From NCBI GenBank assembly GCA_008363215.1, contig RHKP01000011.1:124001-188000 (forward strand): a stretch of DNA of 64,000 nt, written 5' to 3'. A program made the translations under genes and the position numbers. Positions 29,072 to 37,067 of the stretch are shown here, one piece after another; position 1 is the first letter of the stretch, and each line of letters begins with the position of its first letter. Origin of the DNA: Cyanobacteria bacterium CYA. GTDB lineage: Bacteria > Planctomycetota > Phycisphaerae > Phycisphaerales > UBA1924. Under the pieces are notes generated by a model that was not told the origin of the DNA, did no database searches, and saw nothing but the letters and a program-made list of their open reading frames with translations.

Positions 29072-31333
29072 ATGAGTGAGCACAACGACAATTCGCAGCA
29101 CATGCTCCCCACGGGTGAGCCGGGGGCACCGGAGCCGGGCGCCGGTCCCGCCGAGGACGTGCTGAATGTCATTTCGCAGGTCGAAGCCCAACTCGAAGGA
29201 CTGAAAAAGGTCCACATCGAGCGGCGCAAGTCGGAGCGCGACCTGCTGGCTCGCCAGGAGGCTCTGTCACAGCGCGAAGAAGAGTTGCGTGCGCAGTTCG
29301 ATCTGTTGGCAAGAGATCTCTCGGTGGTGGAGGAAGAGCGCAGACGCGTGGAAGAACAGCGTCGCGGCGTGGACGAGGCCGCGGGGCAGATCCAGGCCAG
29401 GCGCAGTGAGATTGAGCAGATTGAACGCGACTTGGAGCGGCGTGGAGATGAGGTCGCCCAGCAGATCAAGGCGCTGGAAGCAGCGCGTGCCGACGCAAGC
29501 GAGCGCTCGGGCAAGTTGGAGTTGCGGGCGCAGCAACTCGAGCAGGCCGAGGCCCGGCTGGCGGCGCAGGCCGAGCAGTTGAGCGAGCGGATCTCGGAGT
29601 TGGAGCGATCGGCGCGCGAGGCGACGGAGCAGTGGGAGGGGGAAGCCCGTCGAGCCGAGCAGGCCGAACGTGCCCGCGCAGAGGCCGACTCGGCGGTGTT
29701 GGAGTTGCGAGCCGAGTTGGAGCGCGTGCAGGGCCAGGCCGGTCGGCTGGGCGAGGGGATGCAGGCGCGTGACGCGGAGGTGAGCGCGCTGGAGGCTCGT
29801 GCAGAGGACCTGGCCCGGCAGACGCAGTCGCTGCGGGAGTTGCTCGAGCAGCGTGAGCGGATGCTGGAGACAGCCGAAGAGCAGCGGGCCGAACTGGAGC
29901 GGCAGGCGGCCGAACGGATCGGCGCGCTGGCGGAGAAGTTGGTGCAGATCGAGGCGGCCGGCGCGCAGGCCGAGGCGGCGGCCGACGCACAGCGCCGGCG
30001 CATCGCCGAGTTGGAGTCGCAGTCGGCAGGTCTCCAATCCAGAATCGAGCAGATGCACAAGGCCGGAGCCGGCGGGGATGACTCGCTGCGCCGGCAGACT
30101 GCGGCGCTGCTTGCCAGGATCGAAGAGCAGGATCGCGAAATCTCCGGGCGCGACCAGGTGATCGCGGATCTGCACGCGAAACTGAAAGCAGCGGCCGAGA
30201 ATTTGCCGGAGGTCACCGGTGTGCTGGGAAGCCGCGAGGTAAACGACCCTCGTGCGGCCGAGGCGTTGCACAAGGCGATCTCACTCAACGACCAGTTGCA
30301 GGCCAAGGTGCATGAGCAGCAGGCGGTGCTGGCGCGCCTGGAGAAGGAGAACCGGGCGCTGCGCGAGCAGACGGGCAAGGCGTCGCGCCGCATTGCCGCG
30401 CCGGACGAGCGCGACGAGTTCATCACGCTTCGCCGAGAGAGACTCTCACGCCTGCGCCTTGCGCTGCGTGAGCAGACGCGCAAGGTGCGCCGCGCCAACG
30501 CGCTGCTTCAGGAGCGGTTTGACCAGTGCGAGCGTCTGCTGAGCCGGCGCGCCGAACTGGCCGCGGCTCATCAGGCCCTCCAGCAGCAGCGCGAGCGAGC
30601 CGGGCGGGCGCAGGCGCGGTCGGCCACAGCCGGAGTGATGCTGGCGTTTGCCGCCACGCTGGCGGTGCTGCTCGGACTCAGTTGGGTACTGGCCGAGAAG
30701 ATCAGCCCCGGCGAATACGCCGCCTCGGCGGCGATGGAGGCGGACATCACCGAGCGTGCGCTCAACGAGCAGGAACTCAGCGAGTGGCAGACCTACCACG
30801 AGCAGTTGCTTGAGGATCCACGCTTCATGGAAACAGCCGCCGATCTGCTCAAGCGAAGGGGAATCACGACGCTGGCGACGCCGGGCGCGCTTGACGCGTA
30901 TCTGGACACTTCGCTGACCATGGAATCGCCCGCCGATGGGAAACTGAACCTGGAACTGCGCGGGCAGGGATCGACGCGAACGGAGCGCGTGCTGGACACC
31001 CTGGTGGTCGCGATGGCCCGCGCCGGCAATCGCACCCGCGGACGCCGCCTGGACGGCGCGACGACCGTCGTGGTCGAGCCGGCGGCCGCGCGGCGAGACC
31101 CGCTCGACCAGACGCGGCTGACCTGCGCCGGTGCGATCTTCGGAGGAGGCTTCCTGCTGACCTCGGGCCTGGGGCTGGTGGTGTGGAAGCGCATGGCGGC
31201 GGCCAAGAGCAAGTTCGAGCACGATCAGCAACTCGAGGCGCTTCTGGCCGAGGCGCGGTGGACCGATCCTCGCATCAACCTTGACGCCCCTGGCGCGGCA
31301 GCGGGCTCTGAAAACGGAGCCGGCGAGCAGTGA
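29072..31333 (+). CDS. Long coiled-coil protein with Wzz-like membrane domain
   Basis: This protein has about 753 residues. Residues ~30-500 are almost continuous coiled coil rich in Glu, Arg, Gln and Ala. A membrane helix lies near 520-545 (VMLAFAATLAVLLGLSWVL). A soluble part of ~140 residues follows (SEWQTYHEQLLEDPRFMET, DTSLTMESPADGKLNLEL), then a second helix near 683-705. The last part looks like the two-helix, polymerase-copolymerase (Wzz) arrangement, but with a huge cytoplasmic coiled coil placed in front. GTG at 29063 in the same frame is an alternative start. It stands alone and converges with the anti-sigma gene. Its function is unknown; a link to envelope polysaccharide length or cell shape is only an inference. 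Confidence 0.7.
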   Translation: MSEHNDNSQHMLPTGEPGAPEPGAGPAEDVLNVISQVEAQLEGLKKVHIERRKSERDLLARQEALSQREEELRAQFDLLARDLSVVEEERRRVEEQRRGVDEAAGQIQARRSEIEQIERDLERRGDEVAQQIKALEAARADASERSGKLELRAQQLEQAEARLAAQAEQLSERISELERSAREATEQWEGEARRAEQAERARAEADSAVLELRAELERVQGQAGRLGEGMQARDAEVSALEARAEDLARQTQSLRELLEQRERMLETAEEQRAELERQAAERIGALAEKLVQIEAAGAQAEAAADAQRRRIAELESQSAGLQSRIEQMHKAGAGGDDSLRRQTAALLARIEEQDREISGRDQVIADLHAKLKAAAENLPEVTGVLGSREVNDPRAAEALHKAISLNDQLQAKVHEQQAVLARLEKENRALREQTGKASRRIAAPDERDEFITLRRERLSRLRLALREQTRKVRRANALLQERFDQCERLLSRRAELAAAHQALQQQRERAGRAQARSATAGVMLAFAATLAVLLGLSWVLAEKISPGEYAASAAMEADITERALNEQELSEWQTYHEQLLEDPRFMETAADLLKRRGITTLATPGALDAYLDTSLTMESPADGKLNLELRGQGSTRTERVLDTLVVAMARAGNRTRGRRLDGATTVVVEPAAARRDPLDQTRLTCAGAIFGGGFLLTSGLGLVVWKRMAAAKSKFEHDQQLEALLAEARWTDPRINLDAPGAAAGSENGAGEQ

Positions 31334-31372
31334 GGCTCGCCGGGTCGTTTGCGACTCGTGTCTGTCTGCGTC

Positions 31373-32182
31373 TTAGCCCAGTTTCTGGGCGATCATGATC
31401 ATCTCGCCCAGGGCGCCGGCGCCGCTGTCGACGAAGATCGCAAGACGTGTGCCCTGCTCGACCGGCGTCTCAAGGTCGAAACTCACGAAGCGCCCGCCGG
31501 ACTCGAAGCGCTGAAGAGAGCGGACCACCTTGTTGTTCTCATCCACCTCGCAGAGTTGGAAATTGCCCGGGCGCCCGCCGACGGTGAGTCCCTGGCAGAT
31601 GAAGCGAGACTTCTTCCAGTCGGGGTCGGAAAGCAGCACGGCCTGCGCGATGGAGCCCGACCCGGGACGTGTGGCAACGGGCTGGAAAATGGTGCGCTGG
31701 GTCGACTCATTGAACAGCGTGTCGGCCAGGTAGCGTGTGCCGACCACGTTGAAGTAGTCAGAGACTATCACCTGGTCGCCCAGTTGCTGGTTCTTCTGCT
31801 GAAGTTGATTGGCGACCACACCGAGGACGACGACGGCGACGGACAGCCCGATGGCGGCCGCACGCCACAGCGGGCTGACGCGACGGATTCTGGAGACCTT
31901 GGGGACGACGCGACCGGGATGATGCACCACAGCGCGTGAGCCACCGAGGACTTCGGCTTCTACGGCGGCCGAAACCGCGGCAACGACGCGATCACGCAGA
32001 TCAGGTGACGGTTCGGCATCGACCTGAAAGAGGTCGGCGATGCGGGCTTGTTCGGCTCGAAGTTGAGCGCGGACGGAGGCGGGCGCCTCGCGGAAGGCGC
32101 GCTCGAACTCGGCCTGATCCTTCGGTTCGAGCATTCCAAGCGCGTCCAGCGCCGCAAGTTCGATCAGGTCACGCGTGCTCAT
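31373..32182 (-). CDS. Anti-sigma factor, RskA-like
   Basis: This 269-residue protein has a cytoplasmic N-terminal domain (DLIELAALDALGMLEPKDQ, the typical short helix region of RskA/anti-sigma K proteins). One membrane helix lies near 107-130 (AAIGLSVAVVVLGVVANQL), followed by an extracytoplasmic RskA domain of ~130 residues ending in VFVDSGAG-like strands (AIFVDSGAGALGEM). The zinc HxxxCxxC motif is absent, as in other RskA types. The ATG at 32182 shares one base with the sigma stop (TAATG), so the pair is translationally coupled. It should hold the ECF sigma factor inactive until a membrane signal arrives. Confidence 0.87.
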   Translation of the reverse strand: MSTRDLIELAALDALGMLEPKDQAEFERAFREAPASVRAQLRAEQARIADLFQVDAEPSPDLRDRVVAAVSAAVEAEVLGGSRAVVHHPGRVVPKVSRIRRVSPLWRAAAIGLSVAVVVLGVVANQLQQKNQQLGDQVIVSDYFNVVGTRYLADTLFNESTQRTIFQPVATRPGSGSIAQAVLLSDPDWKKSRFICQGLTVGGRPGNFQLCEVDENNKVVRSLQRFESGGRFVSFDLETPVEQGTRLAIFVDSGAGALGEMIMIAQKLG

Positions 32183-32853
32183 TACACACATTCCTCACCC
32201 GTCCGTTCGCGGAGCCGCACCAGTGCCCGGGAAAGCGCCGACTTGATCGTGCCCAGGGGCGTGTCCAACTCCTCACCGATCTGACGCAGAGTCTGCCCTC
32301 CAAGGTACGCCCGGGTCACGACGGTTTTCTGCAACTCGGGCAATGCGTCGATCCTCTTCATCAGCGCGTCGAACCGCTCGTCGCGCTCCATTCGTGAAGC
32401 CTCCGGTCCGATCGACGCGGAGCGCCACGGCTGCGCGTCGTCGAGGCTCGAAGCCTTCACCCTTGCCTTGTTCCGCCGGAGTTTGTCGACCAGGTGCCGT
32501 CGGGCGATCAGCATCACCCATGTGACCAGTGCCGCACGCTCCGGATCATAACGACCTGCTGTCTTCCAGAGTCTGACGAAAATCTCCTGAACCGCGTCCT
32601 CCGCCTCGCCCTTGCCCGGAAGTGACTGGTAAGCCATCCGAAAGACAAGGGATCCGAACCGGTCGTACAACTCGCCGACAGCCTGCTCTTCGCCGGCCGC
32701 GACACGGGTCATCAGGTCCAGATCCAACGCCTCCTGCTGGGCATCACAGGTGGCCCGGGTGCGCCGGGACACTTCACCTGCGTTGCCACCGTCCCCGCCG
32801 CTCCCACGCGGCAGATTTCCCGAGCCCTGACCTTCCGGAACCCGTTCCGACAT
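32182..32853 (-). CDS. ECF RNA polymerase sigma factor
   Basis: This 223-residue protein has sigma region 2 at about 60-125 (EAEDAVQEIFVRLWKTAGRYD, WVMLIARRHLVDKLRR) and region 4 at about 165-215 (LPELQKTVVTRAYLGGQTLRQ split here, then IGEELDTPLGTIKSALSRAL). The first ~45 residues are a Gly/Arg-rich extension not found in most members. It binds core RNA polymerase to direct transcription of a small regulon under control of the anti-sigma partner encoded immediately downstream. A GGAACC box (a common ECF -35 element) lies upstream on the minus strand at 32967-32962, but a matching -10 was not found. Confidence 0.95.
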   Translation of the reverse strand: MSERVPEGQGSGNLPRGSGGDGGNAGEVSRRTRATCDAQQEALDLDLMTRVAAGEEQAVGELYDRFGSLVFRMAYQSLPGKGEAEDAVQEIFVRLWKTAGRYDPERAALVTWVMLIARRHLVDKLRRNKARVKASSLDDAQPWRSASIGPEASRMERDERFDALMKRIDALPELQKTVVTRAYLGGQTLRQIGEELDTPLGTIKSALSRALVRLRERTGEECV

Positions 32854-33195
32854 GAACTTGTCACCGGGGCTGACCGCTCCGGCGGATGCTGAAAGAACCG
32901 CTCAGCATCCACCCGCCTATACGCACGACCCCGCAGGTCGGATCCATCCAAAGACCCTTTGGTTCCAGCAATCCCCACGAGGCGATCCACAGTATGACAC
33001 ACGAGGGTGGAAACCGCAATATTCATTGCGCTGTGGAACACCTGTTCAGGCAGGCGCAGGATTGAGCGTCCGATAACGATAGGGCTTTCACCCCCCCCCT
33101 TGAGATGAAGGGGGTTGCCGGACGTGCACGAAGTTGTTAGGCTGAGCAACTGGGACCGTCCCCGCAGGGGCGGTGACCTCAGAGCGGAGTCTCGT
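32854..33195. other. 342-base divergent intergenic region with two hairpins
   Basis: This lies between the sigma factor (minus) and a pseudopilin (plus). It contains a nine-base perfect stem GGATGCTGA/TCAGCATCC at 32885-32911, about 32 bases ahead of the sigma start. It also contains a seven-base stem CCCCCTT/AAGGGGG at 33095-33114, preceded by extra C residues. Neither is followed by a T-run, so they are more likely leader or regulatory structures than terminators. Confidence 0.5.
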
Positions 33196-33921
33196 GTGGG
33201 ACGTCGAGGTCGATATCGGAAGGTCACGCCGGGCCGGGCGTTCACGCTGTTGGACGTTCTGGTGTCCATTGCCGTCATCGCGCTTCTGATCGCGATTCTT
33301 GCGCCCACCCTGACCAAGGTACAGGAGACCTCGCGCCGGGTGGTGTGCGCCTCGAACCTGCGCCAGGCGGGCTTGGCGCTGCAGATGTATGCCGACGACT
33401 GGCGCGGGCTTCTGCCCCCCAGCGCGTTCCTGCGGGGTGGTAGCGGCGATACGGCCGAGATGATGACTTTGCGCCTTCCCCCCGAGGCCCGCCTTGTGGT
33501 GGCGCGGGACGGGTGGGACGGACTCGGGTTGCTGTACCGGGCCGAGTACCTGCCGGCGGCCGGGGTTTTCTATTGCCCGTCGCACCATGGTGATCATCCG
33601 TTTGAGGCATACGAGGCTCAGTGGCGAGGGATGTCGGGCGAAATCGTGGGGAACTACCAGTTCCGGGGCGAGGACGCTGACGGTCGGCGCGCGCTGTACG
33701 TGATTCATCCGGAGACGGCCATCACGGCCGACGGAATGCGCACGCAGGATGACTACAACCACGACACCGGCATCAACGTGCTGCGGGCGGGGTTGCACGT
33801 CGCGTGGCTGGATGACAGCAACCAGGTGCTTCGCGGCATGCTGGCATCGAGCGACGACGACCAGTTCGACGACCAGTCGGTCGACGATGCGTGGGATTTC
33901 CTCGACGACGCGAGGCGGTGA
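33196..33921 (+). CDS. Degenerate type II pseudopilin-like protein
   Basis: This 241-residue protein carries a pseudopilin leader: basic residues, then FTLLDVLVSIAVIALL. The usual Gly before Phe is Ala (GRA|FTLLD), and the invariant Glu at position 5 of the mature protein is Asp. The body resembles the planctomycete DUF1559-type prepilin family (CASNLRQAGLALQMYADDW), and a blurred version of the C-terminal VGFVDGH region appears as LHVAWLDD. GTG 33196 is chosen because a CGGAG site lies six bases upstream; an earlier in-frame start at 33115 lacks one. It may be poorly processed by prepilin peptidase. Confidence 0.75.
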   Translation: MGRRGRYRKVTPGRAFTLLDVLVSIAVIALLIAILAPTLTKVQETSRRVVCASNLRQAGLALQMYADDWRGLLPPSAFLRGGSGDTAEMMTLRLPPEARLVVARDGWDGLGLLYRAEYLPAAGVFYCPSHHGDHPFEAYEAQWRGMSGEIVGNYQFRGEDADGRRALYVIHPETAITADGMRTQDDYNHDTGINVLRAGLHVAWLDDSNQVLRGMLASSDDDQFDDQSVDDAWDFLDDARR

Positions 33922-33940
33922 TCCGTCCGGCGCGAGGCGC

Positions 33941-33946
33941 TAAAGT
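33941..33946 (+). promoter_or_regulatory. Candidate -10 element, possibly leaderless transcript
   Basis: TAAAGT ends five bases before the ATG at 33952, and no ribosome binding site precedes that ATG. If this is the -10 box, transcription would start at or next to the start codon. No clear -35 box is visible. Confidence 0.3.
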
Positions 33947-33951
33947 CGCGC

Positions 33952-35049
33952 ATGAATATCCACAAGAGGGTTGCAGCCTGCCTGGTCGCGTGGTGTCTTG
34001 TCGCGTGCGCCGCGCCCGCACAGATGAGCGCGGAGCGGCTGTACAACGGGTTCGGACGCGGGGTGCCGGCCATCGTGAACCTGCCTGAGGGCGCCGTGGG
34101 CGAACCGGTCGTGCACCTTTATGGGCAGACTGAGTCGGGAGCGTGGGTGTCCGAGTACACGGCGCCGGCGGTCGTGGGCAAGGTTGATCTGGCGACCATG
34201 TTCCCCGTTCTGTGGACAGCCGAGCGCCCGCGGATCCGGTACGCGCAACTTTTCGTGGGTGAGACACCCGTCGGTGCGCCGGTGGTACTTCAGCCGATGC
34301 TCTCGCCCGAGCGGGCCGAACTGATTGTGCCGCGGCCGGTGACCGACCCAACGACCGGACAGACCGTGTCGGTGCCGCAACTGACCAACGACCCGACGCA
34401 GGGGCGGGTGATGTTCGAGAGTGAGCAGATCGCGATGCTGCGTGCGGCCGGGCGGGCGGTGCCCGATCGCAGCGTGACCTTCAGCGGCATCAGGGCGTAC
34501 GTTGAACAGCACGTGGTGCTGGATACGACGCTGGGGGAGATCGAACTGAAGATGCGCCCGGACGCGGCCCCGAACACGGTGTTCAACTTCATGCACCTGG
34601 TCGAGGGCGAGTTTTACACCGACATCATCTTTCACCGCATCGTGCCGCGGGCGCGCGACGGGTCGCCTTTTGTGATCCAGGTCGGCGATCCGACCGGCGG
34701 GGGCGAGGGCGGACCGGGATATGCGGTCGATCTCGAGAGATCGACGCTTCCGCACGGATTCGGCGTGATCTCGATGGCGCGATCGGGCGACCCGGACTCG
34801 AACGGCTCGCAGGTGTTCATCTGTCTGAGCCGAGCGGGGACGGCCCGGCTTGACGGGTTGTACACGGCCTTCGGGCAGTCGGTGCGGGGTGGAGACGTGA
34901 TTCAGGCGATTGCGGCCACGCCGGTGAACGAACAGGGCCGGGCCGTCGACCCGCCGGTGCTGCGCTCGGCGCGGTTGGTGCCTGCGCCGCCGATCGGAAA
35001 GGGGCCTGAACCTCTGGGCGAGCCGACGAGCGCGCCGACGGAGCGATGA
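33952..35049 (+). CDS. Exported peptidyl-prolyl cis-trans isomerase, cyclophilin type
   Basis: This 365-residue protein has a signal peptide (hydrophobic VAACLVAWCLVACAAP, cleavage near PAQ). An N-terminal region of about 165 residues matches nothing I recognise. The cyclophilin domain follows at about 185-335: LDTTLGEIELKM, NTVFNFMHLVEGEFY, FHRIVP, IQVGDPTGGGEGGPGY, GVISMARSGDPDSNGSQVFI and YTAFGQSV. The catalytic Arg (FHRI) is present. It would catalyse proline isomerisation of exported proteins in the periplasm. The stop overlaps the next start (ATGA). Confidence 0.93.
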   Translation: MNIHKRVAACLVAWCLVACAAPAQMSAERLYNGFGRGVPAIVNLPEGAVGEPVVHLYGQTESGAWVSEYTAPAVVGKVDLATMFPVLWTAERPRIRYAQLFVGETPVGAPVVLQPMLSPERAELIVPRPVTDPTTGQTVSVPQLTNDPTQGRVMFESEQIAMLRAAGRAVPDRSVTFSGIRAYVEQHVVLDTTLGEIELKMRPDAAPNTVFNFMHLVEGEFYTDIIFHRIVPRARDGSPFVIQVGDPTGGGEGGPGYAVDLERSTLPHGFGVISMARSGDPDSNGSQVFICLSRAGTARLDGLYTAFGQSVRGGDVIQAIAATPVNEQGRAVDPPVLRSARLVPAPPIGKGPEPLGEPTSAPTER

Positions 35050-35663
35050 GGATGCTCGAAGCACTTGCTGCGCTGCCGCTGGGTGAGTTGCTCGCGCGCC
35101 TGGCGTCGAAGAAGCCTGTGCCGGGGGGAGGAGCAGTTGCGCCGGTGGTCGCCGCGTTCTCGGCCGGATTGGCTGAGATGGTGGTGGCGTACTCGATCGG
35201 TAAGAGGGCGCTGGCTGAGCACGAGGACGAGTTGCGTGAAGCGAGCGCTCGGCTGGAGCGGGCGCGGGTGGCGCTGCTGGATCTGGCTGATGCGGACGCG
35301 GGGGCGTATGCGGCGCTGAATGCGGCGTTCAAACTCGACAAGGCCGACGAACAGCGCACTGAGAAGATCGCCGCCGGGGCGCGGGCGGCGGTGATCCCGC
35401 CGCAGGCGACGATGGCGATGGGGATTGATCTGCTGCGGCTGTATGAGCGGCTTGCGGAGATTTCGAACAGGCAGTTGGCAAGCGACCTGCGGATCGCGGC
35501 GATCCTGGGCGAGGCGGCCGTGCGGGCGTCAGTGGAGAACATCCTCGTGAACCTGCCGCTGCTGGGGGATGCAAAGCGCGCGGGGGAACTGCGCGGAGAG
35601 TGCGAGCGGTCGATGGAGGAGGCCGGTCAACGGTGCGAGGGGGTCGTGCGCGCCACGGGATGA
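35046..35663 (+). CDS. Cyclodeaminase/cyclohydrolase family protein (FTCD_C)
   Basis: This 205-residue all-helical protein matches the family of formiminotetrahydrofolate cyclodeaminase and methenyl-THF cyclohydrolase FchA: KKPVPGGGAVAPVVAAFSAGLAEMV near the N-terminus, DADAGAYAALNAAFKL, and the C-terminal ASVENILVNLPLLGD. It would act on one-carbon tetrahydrofolate intermediates in the cytoplasm. It overlaps the isomerase gene by four bases, which suggests coupling although the functions are unrelated. Whether it deaminates formimino-THF or hydrolyses methenyl-THF is unclear; no formiminotransferase gene is nearby. Confidence 0.85.
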   Translation: MRMLEALAALPLGELLARLASKKPVPGGGAVAPVVAAFSAGLAEMVVAYSIGKRALAEHEDELREASARLERARVALLDLADADAGAYAALNAAFKLDKADEQRTEKIAAGARAAVIPPQATMAMGIDLLRLYERLAEISNRQLASDLRIAAILGEAAVRASVENILVNLPLLGDAKRAGELRGECERSMEEAGQRCEGVVRATG

Positions 35664-35731
35664 TGTCCGCTTTGTGCGAAGCACCGACCTGAAGACAGAT
35701 CGGCGGCACACGGTTGTGCGACGCAGCCGAC

Positions 35732-36466
35732 TCAAGCCCGTTTGGTCACGAACAGCACTTCGCTGAACGGGCTGACGCTGCGCCCGCGACAGACGGCGCT
35801 CAGGTCGATGAAGGCCTGATAAGTCTCCCAGCGGTTGCGCAGTTCGGCGTCGGCGGCGATGAACTCAAACTCGCGCAAGGCCCAGGGATCGATAAAGGTG
35901 CCGATTTCGCACTCGATTTCCAGCCCGGCTTCCCGTGCGAAGCGGCGCTGCGTGTCCAGCGTGCGCACGCAGGAGTCTGGTCCGAACCACTCCTTGCGGC
36001 CGGCGTTGTAGTAAAAGTCGGCGTTGAGGACTGAGTAGATGAGCAGCCCTCCCGGGGCCAGTGTGCCGGCGATGTGGCGCAGGAAGTCGATGGTGTGTTC
36101 ATCTTCGAGGATGTGCACGACGACGCCGTTGGCCGCACACAGCGCGTTGCTCGGGAAGTAGTGGGCCAGGTCTGAGGCAAAGCCGAGGTGGGCTTCGTCC
36201 ATCACGCGGCGGGCCTCGTCAATCACGTCCGGATTCGGGTCGATGCCGACGACGCGCCGGAATCCGAGGGAGCGCCAGTTGTCGGCCCAGGAGCCGTACG
36301 CGCACCCGACGTCGACGATCTGCCGGCGCGGGGGGTCGTAGCGATCGATGGCCATCATCCACGCGTCGAGGCGGCAGGCGTTGATGAAGCGCCCGTAGAT
36401 GCCCGAGTCGCGGTAGGTCTTGCTGACCTTTCCGAGGTTTCGCAGGAACGAGGGCTGGTCGGGCAT
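35732..36466 (-). CDS. Class I SAM-dependent methyltransferase
   Basis: This 244-residue protein has the Rossmann methyltransferase fold. Motif I is VDVGCAYGSWADNW, the acidic end of strand two is VVGIDPNPD, post-I motifs include GVVVHILEDEHTIDFLRHI, and LAPGGLLIYSVLN forms the usual motif III. The start at 36466 is chosen since the family-like part begins soon after; the longer frame runs through the divergent gene. The substrate is unknown, but resemblance to proteins near glycan genes suggests a sugar or small-molecule substrate. It is divergent from the cysteine-cluster gene with very little space between. Confidence 0.88.
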   Translation of the reverse strand: MPDQPSFLRNLGKVSKTYRDSGIYGRFINACRLDAWMMAIDRYDPPRRQIVDVGCAYGSWADNWRSLGFRRVVGIDPNPDVIDEARRVMDEAHLGFASDLAHYFPSNALCAANGVVVHILEDEHTIDFLRHIAGTLAPGGLLIYSVLNADFYYNAGRKEWFGPDSCVRTLDTQRRFAREAGLEIECEIGTFIDPWALREFEFIAADAELRNRWETYQAFIDLSAVCRGRSVSPFSEVLFVTKRA

Positions 36467-36497
36467 GGCGGATCCTCTGGTGTCTACGCTCCGTGTG

Positions 36498-36977
36498 ATG
36501 CACCGGGTGCCCGCATGGTACGAACGAGGTGATCCGACGGGCGGAGCGGCCGAGCGGGGATTGCGGTTTTCGTGCACCTCGTGCGGGAACTGCTGCTCAG
36601 GCGGGCCGGGGTACGTGCGGTTTTCCCCGGAAGAGGCCCGCGCGATGGCCGCTCTCCTCGGGATCTCTGACGACGAGTTCACGGCCAGGTACACGCGGGA
36701 GGCGGGCGCTGGGATCTCGCTGACCGAGCGTCAGGGCCCGCGGGGGTATGACTGCGTGTTCCTCGATCGACAGAGCGTTCCGGGCAAGGCGTTGTGCAAG
36801 GTGTACGAGGCAAGGCCGATGCAGTGTCGCACGTGGCCGTTCTGGCCTGAGAATCTGCGAAGCCGCGAGCACTGGGAGCGGGCGGCGCGTTCGTGCCCGG
36901 GGATGAACTCCGGCGTGCGACATGAGCCGGAGGTCATCCGTGTCACGGTCGAGCGGATGTTGGAATGGGAAGGCTGA
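36498..36977 (+). CDS. YkgJ family cysteine cluster protein
   Basis: This 159-residue protein has the conserved cysteine cluster FSCTSCGNCC near the N-terminus, the PGYV segment, a later CKVYEARPMQCRTWPFWP motif and a C-terminal SCPG cysteine, all typical of the zinc/iron-chelating YkgJ family. The biochemical function of the family is unknown. An in-frame ATG at 36465 would overlap the start codon of the divergent methyltransferase, so 36498 is preferred. It precedes the nucleotide-sugar genes but has a separate leader with a candidate promoter after it. Confidence 0.82.
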   Translation: MHRVPAWYERGDPTGGAAERGLRFSCTSCGNCCSGGPGYVRFSPEEARAMAALLGISDDEFTARYTREAGAGISLTERQGPRGYDCVFLDRQSVPGKALCKVYEARPMQCRTWPFWPENLRSREHWERAARSCPGMNSGVRHEPEVIRVTVERMLEWEG

Positions 36978-36999
36978 TCCCGGGGCGGGGCCGCCGGTG

Positions 37000-37005
37000 T
37001 ACAAT
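37000..37005 (+). promoter_or_regulatory. Candidate -10 box (GTGTACAAT) ahead of the sugar genes
   Basis: GTGTACAATCCC lies 62 bases upstream of the Gfo/Idh gene in the short gap after the cysteine-cluster gene. TACAAT matches the sigma-70 -10 consensus at five of six positions. No -35 match is visible. A similar GGTACAATACC stands upstream of the WbpA-like gene on the minus strand. Confidence 0.4.
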
Positions 37006-37067
37006 CCCGACCATTCGAGCGAAGCACCGGCCAATCCCCCAACAAGGGGTGTCGTGGAGAGAAGGGC

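Noticed and set aside
28819-30498. Upstream extension of the cysteine-rich gene to 721 codons
   Set aside because: The extension runs antisense through the coiled-coil gene and is Ser/Arg-rich; the real start at 28818 has a ribosome site.
32962-32967. GGAACC box as proof of sigma autoregulation
   Set aside because: No matching -10 element is found at the expected 16-17 base spacing, so it is mentioned only as a candidate.
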